A DNA stretch of 64,000 bases, taken from positions 4,964,501 to 5,028,500 of the forward strand of contig NZ_CP095049.1 of the NCBI RefSeq assembly GCF_022919135.1. Direction: 5' to 3'. Shown one piece after another: positions 45,195 through 52,789 of the stretch. The position numbers and the translations under genes were made by a program. Every line of letters starts with the position of its first letter. Within the stretch, counting starts at the first letter, position 1. The notes beneath the pieces were generated by a model. That model was not told the DNA's origin. It ran no database searches and saw only the letters and a list, made by a program, of their open reading frames with translations. Source of the DNA: Hymenobacter cellulosivorans. Lineage in GTDB: Bacteria > Bacteroidota > Bacteroidia > Cytophagales > Hymenobacteraceae.

Positions 45195-46622
45195 CTACTC
45201 TCCACCTTTGCCGCCCTTGCCGCCGGCATCCATGCGCACAATTTTGGGCGTGAATGAACCCAGCACGTCGACTAGGTCGCGCTGGTGGGCCATGACTTGG
45301 TGAATGTCCTTGTAGGCCATCGGCGCTTCGTCGAGGCCGCCGCCCATGAGTTCGATGCCGTGGTCTTTGAGCTCCCGGCGCACGTCGCCTTCCTTAAGGG
45401 TTTTCATGGCCTGCCCCCGCGACATGCGCCGCCCAGCCCCGTGCGAAGCCGATTGCAGCGAGTCCCGCTCGCCACGGCCCCGCACAATGAAGCCAGGCGC
45501 GGTCATCGAGCCCGGAATGACGCCCAGCACGCCCTTACCGGCCGGCGTGGCGCCTTTGCGGTGCACAATGGCCTCGCGCCCGTCGGATAGGGTTTCGCGC
45601 CAGGCAAAGTTGTGGTGGTTTTCGACCTTGGCTAGCGGCTTCTCACCCAGGGCCCGGCTGATGCGGCGGTGAATCTGGTCGTGGCAGGCTGAGGCGTAGT
45701 CGCCGGCCAGGTTCATGGCGGCCCAGTATTCCTGCCCGGCCTGGGAGTCGAGGCTAAGCCAGGCCAGGTGGCGGGCTTCGGGCGGCAAGGGGCAGGCGTT
45801 CATGGCCAGCTTGGTGTAGTGCTGGGCCACAGCCGCCCCAATGCCGCGGGAGCCGGAGTGGCTAAGCAGGCCTACGTATTTGCCCACGGGCACGTCGAGC
45901 TCGTTGTCCGGGTCGGTGATGTCGACCACGCCGAACTCGACGAAGTGGTTGCCCGAGCCCGAGGTGCCGATTTGCTCAACGGCGGTTTGGCGCTTGCCGC
46001 GCAGTACGGCAATGTCCTTGAACTCGGGCCGCTCGAAAATGGCGTCGTCCATTTTCTTATCGAAGGCTGAAAACTTGCTACCAAAGCGGGTATTGGCCAG
46101 AATGATGTTGCGCAGCTCTTTGGCCCGCTGGTAGAGCTCGTGCTCGGGCAACGGAAACACCGACAAGGCCATGCGGCAGCCAATATCCATGCCCACGCCG
46201 TAGGGAATGACGGCATTGTCGACGGCCAGCACCCCGCCAATGGGCAGGCCGTAGCCCTGGTGGGCGTCGGGCATCAGGGCCCCGTCGATGGTGACGGGCA
46301 GCTGCATGGCAGTGTCCATCTGCTTGCGGGCCCCGTCCTCGATGAACTCCTCGCCGTAGCGGCGGTAGTCCTTAATTTCGGGATTGAGCCCTACGCTTTT
46401 GCTGGGCTGGGGCACGAGTTCCTTGGCCACGTCGCGCCAGGTTTCGTCGCGCAGGTATTTGTAAGGGTCAGCCTGGATTTGCTGGAGCAAGGCTAGGGCG
46501 CTGCCTTTGTCGAGCTTCTTGAACTGGCGGTCGGCCAGCACGTCGAGGGCGCGGCCAATGGCGGGGCCTTCGGGAAAACCAATCTTGCGCAGGTCGTTGC
46601 CGCGCACCGTTTGCTTGGACAT
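45195..46622 (-). CDS. rtcB: RtcB RNA ligase, first paralogue
   Basis: A 475-residue RNA ligase that joins 2',3'-cyclic phosphate (or 3'-phosphate) ends to 5'-OH ends using GTP and Mn(II). The Mn-binding motifs are DIGCRMALS, SGSGNHFVEFG and HSGSRGIG. The GMP-accepting His lies in SASHGAGRR (about residue 394). The last residues (GGKGGKGGE) are a Gly/Lys tail absent from the second paralogue at 51073. It is convergent with the metal-efflux operon and has no archease gene beside it. Both copies keep all catalytic residues. Confidence 0.95.
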   Translation of the reverse strand: MSKQTVRGNDLRKIGFPEGPAIGRALDVLADRQFKKLDKGSALALLQQIQADPYKYLRDETWRDVAKELVPQPSKSVGLNPEIKDYRRYGEEFIEDGARKQMDTAMQLPVTIDGALMPDAHQGYGLPIGGVLAVDNAVIPYGVGMDIGCRMALSVFPLPEHELYQRAKELRNIILANTRFGSKFSAFDKKMDDAIFERPEFKDIAVLRGKRQTAVEQIGTSGSGNHFVEFGVVDITDPDNELDVPVGKYVGLLSHSGSRGIGAAVAQHYTKLAMNACPLPPEARHLAWLSLDSQAGQEYWAAMNLAGDYASACHDQIHRRISRALGEKPLAKVENHHNFAWRETLSDGREAIVHRKGATPAGKGVLGVIPGSMTAPGFIVRGRGERDSLQSASHGAGRRMSRGQAMKTLKEGDVRRELKDHGIELMGGGLDEAPMAYKDIHQVMAHQRDLVDVLGSFTPKIVRMDAGGKGGKGGE

Positions 46623-46805
46623 AGCCGGGAGAAGTGGGTGGAGCTAGGTTGTAGCGCGGATTCCGGCTGCGGGGTTATGGTTGAGGTGAGATGGTGAAGT
46701 GGTGAAATGGCGAGTTTGATGTTCTTTCGGCACCAATAAACCGCGCGTCATGGCGCACGAAGCTTGGCCATCCGTCCGCTGAAATGGGCGGAGCTTTCTA
46801 ATGCA

Positions 46806-46839
46806 AAAGCCCTTTACTCCAGGTGGAATAAAGGGCTTT
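46806..46839 (-). terminator. Terminator after the zinc-ribbon gene
   Basis: AAAGCCCTTTA (46806-46816) pairs perfectly with 46829-46839, with T residues following on the minus strand. It lies downstream of the stop at 46950. The 327-base gap 46623-46949 also holds a dispersed repeat (46864-46901) and two TGAGATGGTGA-like motifs, and no gene. Confidence 0.7.
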
Positions 46840-46863
46840 CTGGTAGAAGAGAGTTTATCACTA

Positions 46864-46901
46864 GCAGAAGACGGATTGCTTCGGTTGCGCCTCGCAATGA
46901 C
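46864..46901. repeat. Dispersed intergenic repeat, copy 2
   Basis: GCAGAAGACGGATTGC at the left and CCTCGCAATGAC at the right match the ends of the copy at 26634-26690. The two copies differ in their centres. Confidence 0.55.
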
Positions 46902-46949
46902 GAGCGGCGTTGAACGTCAACTCACCATCTCACTAGGTCACAATTTCAC

Positions 46950-47600
46950 CTACTGCGGCTTGCCGCACTCGGCGCAGAAGCGCTGGCCGGGCTTGACGCT
47001 GGCCCCGCAGTCGGCGCAGAATTTCTCCTTGGTCTGGGCCGCCACGTTGGGCGTACCGCACTCGGGGCAAAACTTCTTATTGGCGTCAAGCGTGACCTGG
47101 CAGTTGTTGCACTGCACCACGCCGCCTTTGTTGAGGAAGTCCAGGTTGCCGGTGTAGTTCTGCTCCCGGGTTTTGGTGTAGATCTGCTCTTTGGCGGCCT
47201 GGCGCTGCTGGGAGGCCAGTTCCTCGTGCTCGTCGGGGGCGCAGTCTTCGCAGAGGCCGGCTTTGTGGTTCCAGCACACGTCGGGGCACACCCAGTGGCC
47301 GCAGCGGGTGCACTGCTTGAAGTACTGCTTACCTTCCTGCACCGCCTTTTCCAGGGCCGCGTCGTGGGCCTTGCCCCCGATGGCGCGCTGCACGTGGTAG
47401 GCCGCGTTGCCGGCGTCGGAGAAGTGGCCGCCGAAGAGGCTGCCGGCGGCCCGCATCAGCTCCCCGGCAATGCCGATGCTGTTGGGACTGAAGCGCGACA
47501 TGTGGCCGTTGCGGCATTTGTCGCAGTAAAATTTAAACTGGAAGCCTTTGTCAGTGGACAGGTCGTCGTGGTTGGCGACAAACTGAATCAGGTTGCTCAT
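46950..47600 (-). CDS. Zinc-ribbon protein with three Cys clusters
   Basis: A 216-residue cytosolic protein. The N-terminal region has FYCDKCRNGHMSRF, the centre CTRCGHWVCPDVCWN and CEDCAPDEH, and the C-terminus three zinc-ribbon knuckles (VQCNNCQV, FCPECGTPN, FCADCGAS and FCAECGKPQ). The last part resembles DZR double zinc ribbons, the first the virion-core-type or 'zinc ribbon domain-containing' proteins of unknown function. It probably mediates protein or nucleic acid contacts. No partner gene suggests a process. Confidence 0.85.
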   Translation of the reverse strand: MSNLIQFVANHDDLSTDKGFQFKFYCDKCRNGHMSRFSPNSIGIAGELMRAAGSLFGGHFSDAGNAAYHVQRAIGGKAHDAALEKAVQEGKQYFKQCTRCGHWVCPDVCWNHKAGLCEDCAPDEHEELASQQRQAAKEQIYTKTREQNYTGNLDFLNKGGVVQCNNCQVTLDANKKFCPECGTPNVAAQTKEKFCADCGASVKPGQRFCAECGKPQ

Positions 47601-47712
47601 GGTGGCAGGGCATGTGGTTGGTTGCCTAAAAGTAGCAGATATCCCAGGATTAGAATACGCTTACTGTTCCCAATCAAGCAATACCTGCGCCTTTTTACCC
47701 GCCAGTGGCAGC

Positions 47713-48609
47713 TTACGACGCCGGGGGCCGGGCCAGCAGCTTCTGCACGTCGGCGGCGGTAAAGCTGGGCGTGGCGCCGCGGTGCATAGCTACCAACGCC
47801 CCGGTGGCGCAGGCAAAGCGCAGAAGCTCTTGCGGCTCCTGCCCCGCCAGCCAGCCGCTGAGCAAGGCCGCCAAGAATGCGTCGCCGCTGCCGATAGTGT
47901 CTTGCACTTCGACGGGCACGCCAGGGGCTTGGTAGAGCTGGTCGTTGGTCCAGAGCAGGGCACCGCCGGCCCCGCGGGTGACGCACACGGCCTGGAGGTG
48001 GAAGCGGCGGGCCAGCATCGGCAGGCTGGTTTCCGGGTCAACTTCTTCCCCTAGCCAACCCATGATTTCGGCCAGCTCATTGTGGTTCATCTTTACGAAA
48101 TCAGCCTGACTGAGCAGGTATTCCACCACCTCCTGGGTATAGTGCGGGGCTCGTAAATTCACGTCGAACACCCGAAAACGAGCGTGCTTCAGCAAGGCGT
48201 AGAGCGTGGCGCGAGTAGTGGGGCTACGGGCGGCCAGGCTGCCATACACGAACATGCCGGCCTGCGCTACCAGCGTATGCAGGGCCGCTTCGGGCTGCAC
48301 AAAGTCCCAGGCGACGGGCTGCACGATGTCGTAGGTTACCTCATGGGCATCGTCGACGTTGGCGGCTACGATTCCAGTTTGGTGGGTTTGGTCGCGCTGG
48401 AGGTAGTCGGGGCTCAGGCCTTTGCCGGCCAGGAAGCCGAGCAGCTCGTTACCGGGGTCATCGTCGCCGATGCGGCTGATGAGCTGGGTTGGAACGCCGA
48501 GCTGACGCAGGTGGATGGCCACGTTAGCAGGAGCACCGCCGGGCTGCTGGCCGGTGGGCAGCACGTCCCAGAGGATTTCGCCGAAGCAGACGATGTTTGG
48601 GGTAGACAT
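47713..48609 (-). CDS. PfkB family sugar kinase (fructokinase-like)
   Basis: A 298-residue carbohydrate kinase from the ATG at 48609. The PfkB signature 1 region is PGGAPANVAIHLRQLG and signature 2, with the catalytic base, is DTIGSGDAFLAALLSG (about residues 232-247). The FGEILWDVLP start is typical of fructokinases, which phosphorylate fructose with ATP. The N-terminal extension visible upstream in frame is not protein-like. A 16-bp inverted repeat lies 65 bases upstream. Confidence 0.92.
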   Translation of the reverse strand: MSTPNIVCFGEILWDVLPTGQQPGGAPANVAIHLRQLGVPTQLISRIGDDDPGNELLGFLAGKGLSPDYLQRDQTHQTGIVAANVDDAHEVTYDIVQPVAWDFVQPEAALHTLVAQAGMFVYGSLAARSPTTRATLYALLKHARFRVFDVNLRAPHYTQEVVEYLLSQADFVKMNHNELAEIMGWLGEEVDPETSLPMLARRFHLQAVCVTRGAGGALLWTNDQLYQAPGVPVEVQDTIGSGDAFLAALLSGWLAGQEPQELLRFACATGALVAMHRGATPSFTAADVQKLLARPPAS

Positions 48610-48673
48610 ACGCGAACAAGAGAGTAGCCAGAACAGCAGGTTAAGCCTGGCAAAGAAACCTTGCGGACGGCAG

Positions 48674-48724
48674 TTATTCTGGCTGTCATCCTTTGGCTGT
48701 GCATTAGAATGACAGCCAGAATAA
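48674..48724. terminator. Perfect 16-bp inverted repeat between genes
   Basis: TTATTCTGGCTGTCAT (48674-48689) pairs perfectly with 48709-48724 around a 19-base loop. It lies between the stop of the gene at 48739 and the start of the sugar kinase. Either terminator or operator is possible; no T tract is present. Confidence 0.55.
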
Positions 48725-48738
48725 AACACCCCATTAAC

Positions 48739-49359
48739 TCAGTCCTGTAACCCTTTGCCCCTGAGAATGTGCGGGGTGTATTTTTCAATTCTGGCCGTGC
48801 GGGTTTTGGCTTGTTTGGGGGCCGAGAAATACAGCAGGTAGCCACGCTGGCGGCCGGGGGTCAGGGTATGGAACGCGGCTTTCAGCGCGGCATCACGGGC
48901 CAGGGCGTCTTGCAGCTCTTCGGGCATGGCAAATTCTGAAGTTGGCTTGAAACTGACTTTCAGCCCCGCTTTTTCTACTGCTATTGCCTCCTTGATGTAG
49001 GCTTGCAGAACGGTCTCCAGCTTGGCTATTTCCCGAACATCGGTAAACCGGATTTGACGGGCGGCCTGCACGTTCTGGGTTTGCTGGACCAGAATGCCGT
49101 TGGGGTCAGAGAGCAAGGCGCCGTTGAAAAAATTGAGGGCGCAATAGTCCTTGAAGGCGTGGATCAGCACAATGTTCTTTTGCGCCAGCGTGTAGCAGGG
49201 CACACCCCATTTGAGCTCTTCGGCGAGGCCGCAGCCGAGTAGCAGGGCCCGCAATTCGCGCAGCTCCTGCCCCCACCGGTTGACGTTGCAGGCGGGCGTA
49301 CTGACCAGGGCGCAACGGCCGCAGCCGTCGGTGAAATAAAAGTCAACGGAGGGAGCCAT
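48739..49359 (-). CDS. YdeI/OmpD-associated family protein with DUF1801 domain
   Basis: A 206-residue cytosolic protein. The first 120 residues fit a DUF1801 (YdhG-like) domain: LKWGVPCYTLAQKNIVLIHA, YCALNFFNGALLSDPNG. The C-terminal helical part (FAMPEELQDALARDAALKAAF, LTPGRQRGYLLYFSAPKQAK, RIEKYTPHILRG) is the YdeI/OmdA domain. Proteins of this kind are linked with resistance to bacteriocins or cationic peptides in some bacteria, but the mechanism is unknown. It follows the DoxX gene on the same strand by 5 bases, so the two are probably co-transcribed. Confidence 0.85.
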   Translation of the reverse strand: MAPSVDFYFTDGCGRCALVSTPACNVNRWGQELRELRALLLGCGLAEELKWGVPCYTLAQKNIVLIHAFKDYCALNFFNGALLSDPNGILVQQTQNVQAARQIRFTDVREIAKLETVLQAYIKEAIAVEKAGLKVSFKPTSEFAMPEELQDALARDAALKAAFHTLTPGRQRGYLLYFSAPKQAKTRTARIEKYTPHILRGKGLQD

Positions 49360-49364
49360 GTCGG

Positions 49365-49748
49365 TTAGTAGCTAGGAGTCGTAATTCGTCTACCGGCGGG
49401 CCGGAAATACCACGACAGGACCGTTAGAACCAGCAGGAGCAGAGCGGGGAGCAGTTCCTTTACCGGGTCGTGAGCGGCCAGATGAGAAAATACGGCTCCG
49501 GACATCATGAAGAAAAAGCCGGCGTAGGCCCATTCTTTCAGCAAGGCAAACCGTGGAATTAGCAGGGCAATGACGCCCAGCAGTTTCCAGATTCCGAGCA
49601 GCAGCAGGCAGTAGGCCGGGTAGCCCAGGCTGGCCATGGAAGCGGCTTCGGCCTGGGGGTTGAGCACCTGTACCAGCCCGGTGGATACCATGCCTAGCGC
49701 CAGCCAGGCCGTGCAAATCCAGTACATGAGGTTTTTCTGCTTGCTCAT
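49365..49748 (-). CDS. DoxX family membrane protein of the ArsR/AHSA1 operon
   Basis: A 127-residue inner-membrane protein from the ATG at 49748. Four hydrophobic segments are seen (ICTAWLALGMVSTGLVQVL, YCLLLLGIWKLLGVIALLIP, WAYAGFFFMMSGAVFSHLA, LLPALLLLVLTVLSWYF), which is the DoxX-like pattern often found downstream of ArsR plus AHSA1 genes. It starts 7 bases after the AHSA1 stop, so the three form one operon. Function unknown beyond the family. Confidence 0.87.
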   Translation of the reverse strand: MSKQKNLMYWICTAWLALGMVSTGLVQVLNPQAEAASMASLGYPAYCLLLLGIWKLLGVIALLIPRFALLKEWAYAGFFFMMSGAVFSHLAAHDPVKELLPALLLLVLTVLSWYFRPAGRRITTPSY

Positions 49749-49755
49749 AGCCCTG

Positions 49756-50226
49756 TTATTGCAGTTTACTGACAATCTCCTGCAAGCGGTTGTGGGCCAT
49801 ATTCAGGCCCTGGGCGAAGGGCAGCTGCAGCTGCTGATTGCGCTGCGCCACGGAGCGGTAAACGATGTGCATGCGCAGCTGGCTGGTATCGTTGGGCAGG
49901 CTCTCGAACTCTAAAAATTCGAGCTGGGGGCCAAACGGCGCATTCTCCATTTCGAAGGTTCGGACGATTTTCTGGCCGGGGATAAACTCGTGGATGGTGC
50001 CTCCGGCCCGGAACACCACGTGGCCCTGCGCATTGGTGGTTTCAAATTGCCAGCTGCCGTGCTTTCGGTTGTCCAGCTTCAGCACGTTGGTGCCCATCCA
50101 CTGCCCGATGATTTCCGGGTCGGTGTAGGCCGTGAAGAGCAAGGACACGGGCAGGTCAAAGTCCCGGGTGATAAGCAGGTCCTGCCGGTCATCCGCGGCG
50201 CTGATTCGGGTTTTGGGCTTCATCAT
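49756..50226 (-). CDS. SRPBCC/AHSA1-type ligand-binding protein
   Basis: A 156-residue cytosolic protein with the START-like SRPBCC fold: ITRDFDLPVSLLFTAYTDP, QWMGTNVLKLDNRKHGSWQF, then a C-terminal helix (NMAHNRLQEIVSKLQ). The family binds hydrophobic ligands in a deep cavity. Its ATG overlaps the stop of the ArsR gene (TAATG), so translation is coupled. Pairs of ArsR and AHSA1 genes are common and are thought to sense or handle a small hydrophobic compound. Confidence 0.9.
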   Translation of the reverse strand: MMKPKTRISAADDRQDLLITRDFDLPVSLLFTAYTDPEIIGQWMGTNVLKLDNRKHGSWQFETTNAQGHVVFRAGGTIHEFIPGQKIVRTFEMENAPFGPQLEFLEFESLPNDTSQLRMHIVYRSVAQRNQQLQLPFAQGLNMAHNRLQEIVSKLQ

Positions 50227-50555
50227 TATTCCGTTGCTTTGGCCTGGCGCGCCTGGAGAATACTTTCCAGCTGGTTGAATCGCTCGTCCCACATCTGGCG
50301 GAACGGCTCGATGAAGTCGGCTATTTCTCTCATGCCAACCGGGTTCAGGTGGTAGTACATTTCCCGGCCTTTCTGCTCTTGCGTAAGCAGCTCGCACTCG
50401 GTCAGGATTTGTAGGTGCTTGGACACGGTGGGCCGGGCCGTGTTGAAGCTGGCGGCTATGGCTCCGGCCGTCAGGGACTGGGCGGCCAAGAGCAGCAGAA
50501 TGGCCCGGCGGGTGGGGTCGGCAATGGCCTGGAAGGCGTCGCGTCGTAAGTTCAT
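50226..50555 (-). CDS. ArsR family winged-helix repressor
   Basis: A 109-residue repressor with the ArsR winged helix: [20 protein letters not shown], the recognition helix in [20 protein letters not shown], and the wing [14 protein letters not shown]. No metal-binding Cys pair is present, so it is of the non-metal type that pairs with AHSA1 proteins. It is the first gene of its operon. Two palindromic sites at 50558-50601 sit over its promoter, which points to autoregulation. Confidence 0.92.
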   Translation of the reverse strand: MNLRRDAFQAIADPTRRAILLLLAAQSLTAGAIAASFNTARPTVSKHLQILTECELLTQEQKGREMYYHLNPVGMREIADFIEPFRQMWDERFNQLESILQARQAKATE

Positions 50556-50557
50556 CG

Positions 50558-50601
50558 TGTAGCTATATGACTACAAGTATACATGTAGGCATTTAACTAC
50601 A
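50558..50601 (-). promoter_or_regulatory. Two ArsR operator palindromes over the operon promoter
   Basis: TGTAG-N8-CTACA occurs at 50558-50575 and again at 50584-50601, with starts 26 bases apart. On the minus strand CTTG (50602-50605) and TATACTTG (50574-50581) form a -33/-7 promoter pair 20 bases apart, which the two palindromes cover. Confidence 0.65.
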
Positions 50602-50664
50602 CAAGTTTTAATACGAGTTTTTTGTTAGCTGCATTCCTAGGCCCGAAACAGCATCTGGCGCTCT

Positions 50665-51020
50665 TTAGCTACTGGCCGCGCAATACATTACGTCGGAGCG
50701 CAGGACGTATTTCACGCCCTGGGTTACTTCGCGGCCGGCGTGGGAGAGGCTGTGGAGGAAAAGCAGGACCATGCCCTGGCGGGGTTGGATGCGCAGGTCG
50801 TGAAAGGTGGTGTCGCCGCCCTGAAAGTTGTCGTTGAGGTAGACCATAAACGTGAGCCGGCTGGCCTCGGTGGCGGAGCGAACGTAGCTGCCGTCGTAGT
50901 GGCCGCGGAACTGGTGGCCGCACTGGTAGCGGTAGAAGCGGAACAGCTCGTTGAGGCCGCAGGCATGACCAGCGCCTAGCTGGGCGGGTACGAAGTGGAC
51001 GACTGGGGCTAGGCTTTGGA
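50665..51020 (-). pseudogene. 5'-truncated 2OG-Fe(II) oxygenase
   Basis: The frame ending at the TAA at 50665 encodes the C-terminal two thirds of a prolyl-4-hydroxylase-like oxygenase: ACGLNELFRFYRYQCGHQFR, the iron ligands in GHYDGSYVRS (His-x-Asp), then LTFMVYLNDNFQGGDTTFHD and HAGREVTQGVKYVLRSDVMY with the distal His and the Lys/Arg for 2-oxoglutarate. Upstream the frame stays open only to the terminator of the RtcB gene at 51027-51058; the N-terminal 60-90 residues are gone and no ATG lies before MVYLND. I read it as a truncated remnant, possibly cut when the neighbouring RtcB region was inserted. Confidence 0.75.
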
Positions 51021-51026
51021 TTTTCG

Positions 51027-51058
51027 AAAAAAAAGAGGCCCCGGCAGGGGCCTCTTTT
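51027..51058 (-). terminator. Rho-independent terminator of the second rtcB
   Basis: A 12-bp perfect stem (51031-51042 with 51047-51058) with a GGCA-type loop is followed on the minus strand by eight U residues (51027-51034, partly in the stem). It lies 15 bases after the rtcB stop. Confidence 0.92.
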
Positions 51059-51072
51059 GGCAGATCATGGGC

Positions 51073-52473
51073 TCAGGCGCCGTCCATGCGCACGATTTTG
51101 GGCGTGAACGAGCCCAGCACATCCACCAGCTCCTGCTGGCTTTGCATCACTTGGTGAATGTCCTTGTAGGCCATCGGGGCCTCATCTACTCCCCCACCCT
51201 GCAGCACCACGTCGTGGTCTTTCAGGTATTGGCGGACCTGGGCTTCGCCGAGTTCCTGCTTGGCCCGGGTGCGCGACATGAGCCGGCCCGCGCCGTGGGA
51301 AGCTGAGCCCAGGGATTCGGGCACGCCCCGACCGCGCACGATAAAGCCGGGGGCCGTCATGGAGCCGGGAATGATGCCCAGCACGCCCTGGCCGGCCGGC
51401 GTAGCGCCCTTGCGGTGCACGATTACCTCGCGGCCATCGGCCAGCTGCTCTTTCCAGGCGAAGTTGTGGTGGTTTTCCACTTTGGCCAGGGGCCGCTCCC
51501 CCAGGGCCTTGGCCAGGCGGTGGTGAATCTGGTGGTGGCAGGCCGAGGCAAAGTCGCCGGCCAGAGTCATGGCGGCCCAGTATTCCTGGCCCAGCTCCCC
51601 ATCGAGACCCAGCCAGGCCAGATGCTTAGCTTCATTGGGCAGCTGGCAGTTTTCCATGGCCAGCTTGGTGTAGTGGTTGGCGACGGAAGCACCCAGGCCG
51701 CGGGAGCCGGAGTGGGAAAGCAGGCCCACGTACTGCCCCACGGCCAGGCCCATGTCGTTGGTCGGGTCGGTGATATCGACGATACCGAACTCTACGAAGT
51801 GGTTGCCGGAGCCGGAGGTGCCGATTTGCTCGGCGGCCGTAGCCTGCTTGTTGCGCAGGAAGGGCACGTCGCGGAACGTGTCGCTGTCCAGCACTTCGTG
51901 GCTTAGCTTCTTGCCCCGGTCGAAGCCGGTGCGGTTGCCGAAGCGGGTGTTGTCGAGCAGCAGCTTTTGCAATTCCTGCACCCGCTGGCTGATAAACTTG
52001 GGCGGCAGAGCAAACACCGACAAGGCCATACGGCAGCCGATGTCAACGCCCACGGCGTAGGGAATGACGGCATTATCAGTAGCCAGCACGCCCCCAATGG
52101 GTAGGCCGTAGCCGTGGTGGGCATCGGGCATCAGGGCCCCGGCGACGGTCACAGGCAGCTTCATGGCCGTGTCCATCTGGTGCAGGGCGCCGGGCTCAAT
52201 GTGCTCGGCCCCGTAGAGGGCATAAGGCTTGCGGGCTACCAGCTCGATGTGGCGCGACGGGGGCGGCAGCAGGGCAGCGGCCACGTGGCTCCAGTCGAGG
52301 TGGGTGGCAAACTCGTGGGGAGCGGCCAGGATATGCTGGAGCAGGGCCAGCTGGTCGGTGAGGGAAATTTTCTTGAGGTGCTTGCGCTGGAGCTGGGCCA
52401 GGGCAAGGCCGATGGCGCGGCCTTCGGGGAAGCCAAGCTGCCGAAGGTCGTTGCCGCGTAATTGGTGGGCCAT
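51073..52473 (-). CDS. rtcB: RtcB RNA ligase, second paralogue, next to the Y RNA array
   Basis: A 466-residue RNA ligase with all catalytic motifs: DIGCRMALS, SGSGNHFVEFG, HSGSRGLG and the GMP-accepting His in SASHGAGRL (about residue 393). It is clearly similar to the paralogue at 45195 throughout but diverges in the first 110 residues and lacks the Gly/Lys tail, so the duplication is not recent. Its start is about 100 bases after the terminator that ends the structured RNA array. In Salmonella, RtcB is encoded with Ro60 (Rsr) and Y RNAs, which is the same association as here. Confidence 0.95.
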   Translation of the reverse strand: MAHQLRGNDLRQLGFPEGRAIGLALAQLQRKHLKKISLTDQLALLQHILAAPHEFATHLDWSHVAAALLPPPSRHIELVARKPYALYGAEHIEPGALHQMDTAMKLPVTVAGALMPDAHHGYGLPIGGVLATDNAVIPYAVGVDIGCRMALSVFALPPKFISQRVQELQKLLLDNTRFGNRTGFDRGKKLSHEVLDSDTFRDVPFLRNKQATAAEQIGTSGSGNHFVEFGIVDITDPTNDMGLAVGQYVGLLSHSGSRGLGASVANHYTKLAMENCQLPNEAKHLAWLGLDGELGQEYWAAMTLAGDFASACHHQIHHRLAKALGERPLAKVENHHNFAWKEQLADGREVIVHRKGATPAGQGVLGIIPGSMTAPGFIVRGRGVPESLGSASHGAGRLMSRTRAKQELGEAQVRQYLKDHDVVLQGGGVDEAPMAYKDIHQVMQSQQELVDVLGSFTPKIVRMDGA

Positions 52474-52523
52474 AAGAATGGAGTCCGCAGACGTGAAGTT
52501 GAAGAAAAAACGGCTGGCAATGA

Positions 52524-52555
52524 GGCAGCGGCACCCTCATTTCGGTGCCGCTGCC
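52524..52555 (-). other. 12-bp hairpin in the rtcB leader
   Basis: GGCAGCGGCACC (52524-52535) pairs perfectly with 52544-52555 around an 8-base loop. On the minus strand it lies between the array terminator and the rtcB start, with a T6 run 13 bases after it, so it may be a second terminator or an mRNA leader structure. One arm reads GGUGCCGCUG, partly like the GGUGCCGUAG start of the array units. Confidence 0.5.
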
Positions 52556-52574
52556 GGGCCGCGTGTTGAGCGTG

Positions 52575-52601
52575 AAAAAAGCTGCTCCGACCCGGAGCAA
52601 C
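52575..52601 (-). terminator. Intrinsic terminator at the end of the Y RNA array
   Basis: On the minus strand GUUGCUCC (52601-52594) pairs with GGAGCAGC (52588-52581), 8 bp with one G-U, followed directly by six U (52580-52575). It uses the 3' strand of the last RNA unit, so termination and folding of that unit exclude each other. Confidence 0.8.
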
Positions 52602-52681
52602 GGGCCGCCCGCGTCGCAGTGGGGTACTTGCGTACTACCCGACGGGACAGGTCGAAGGAGCGCGGACGTACGGCATCCGGG
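52591..52681 (-). ncRNA. Y RNA-like unit F (91 nt), without a tRNA-like head
   Basis: The RNA runs 5' to 3' from 52681 to 52591. The outer helix CCCGGA/UCCGGG pairs 52676-52681 with 52591-52596. A bulged U follows (52675), then the conserved GC/GC pair and GCCGUA on the 5' side with GUUGC on the 3' side, as in the other units. A middle helix GUCCGCG/CGCGGGC (52661-52667 with 52607-52613) has 7 bp. The head contains CCUUCG and a GGGUA/UACCC hairpin, but no T-arm or D-arm. It is the last unit before the terminator. The call rests on the shared stem architecture; expression is not shown. Confidence 0.6.
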
Positions 52682-52696
52682 CCGGAAAAGCAGTTT

Positions 52697-52789
52697 GCCG
52701 GGCTTAGGAAACGGGTAACAAGGTGGGTAGTCCGGTGCGTATTTTCAGAACGAAGGAATACTACCCGACGACACCGTTTCCGGCCCGGC
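52697..52789 (-). ncRNA. Y RNA-like unit E (93 nt), short head
   Basis: 5' end near 52789. Two stacked outer helices pair 52783-52789 with 52697-52703 and 52774-52781 with 52707-52714 (GGAAACGG/CCGUUUCC). Then come the bulged U (52773) and a GU/AC pair (52771-52772 with 52715-52716). In five other units this is GC/GC, so the change is compensated on both strands. The middle helix GGGUAGU/ACUACCC (52760-52766 with 52725-52731) closes a 28-base loop with CCUUCG. No tRNA-like arms are present. Confidence 0.62.
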
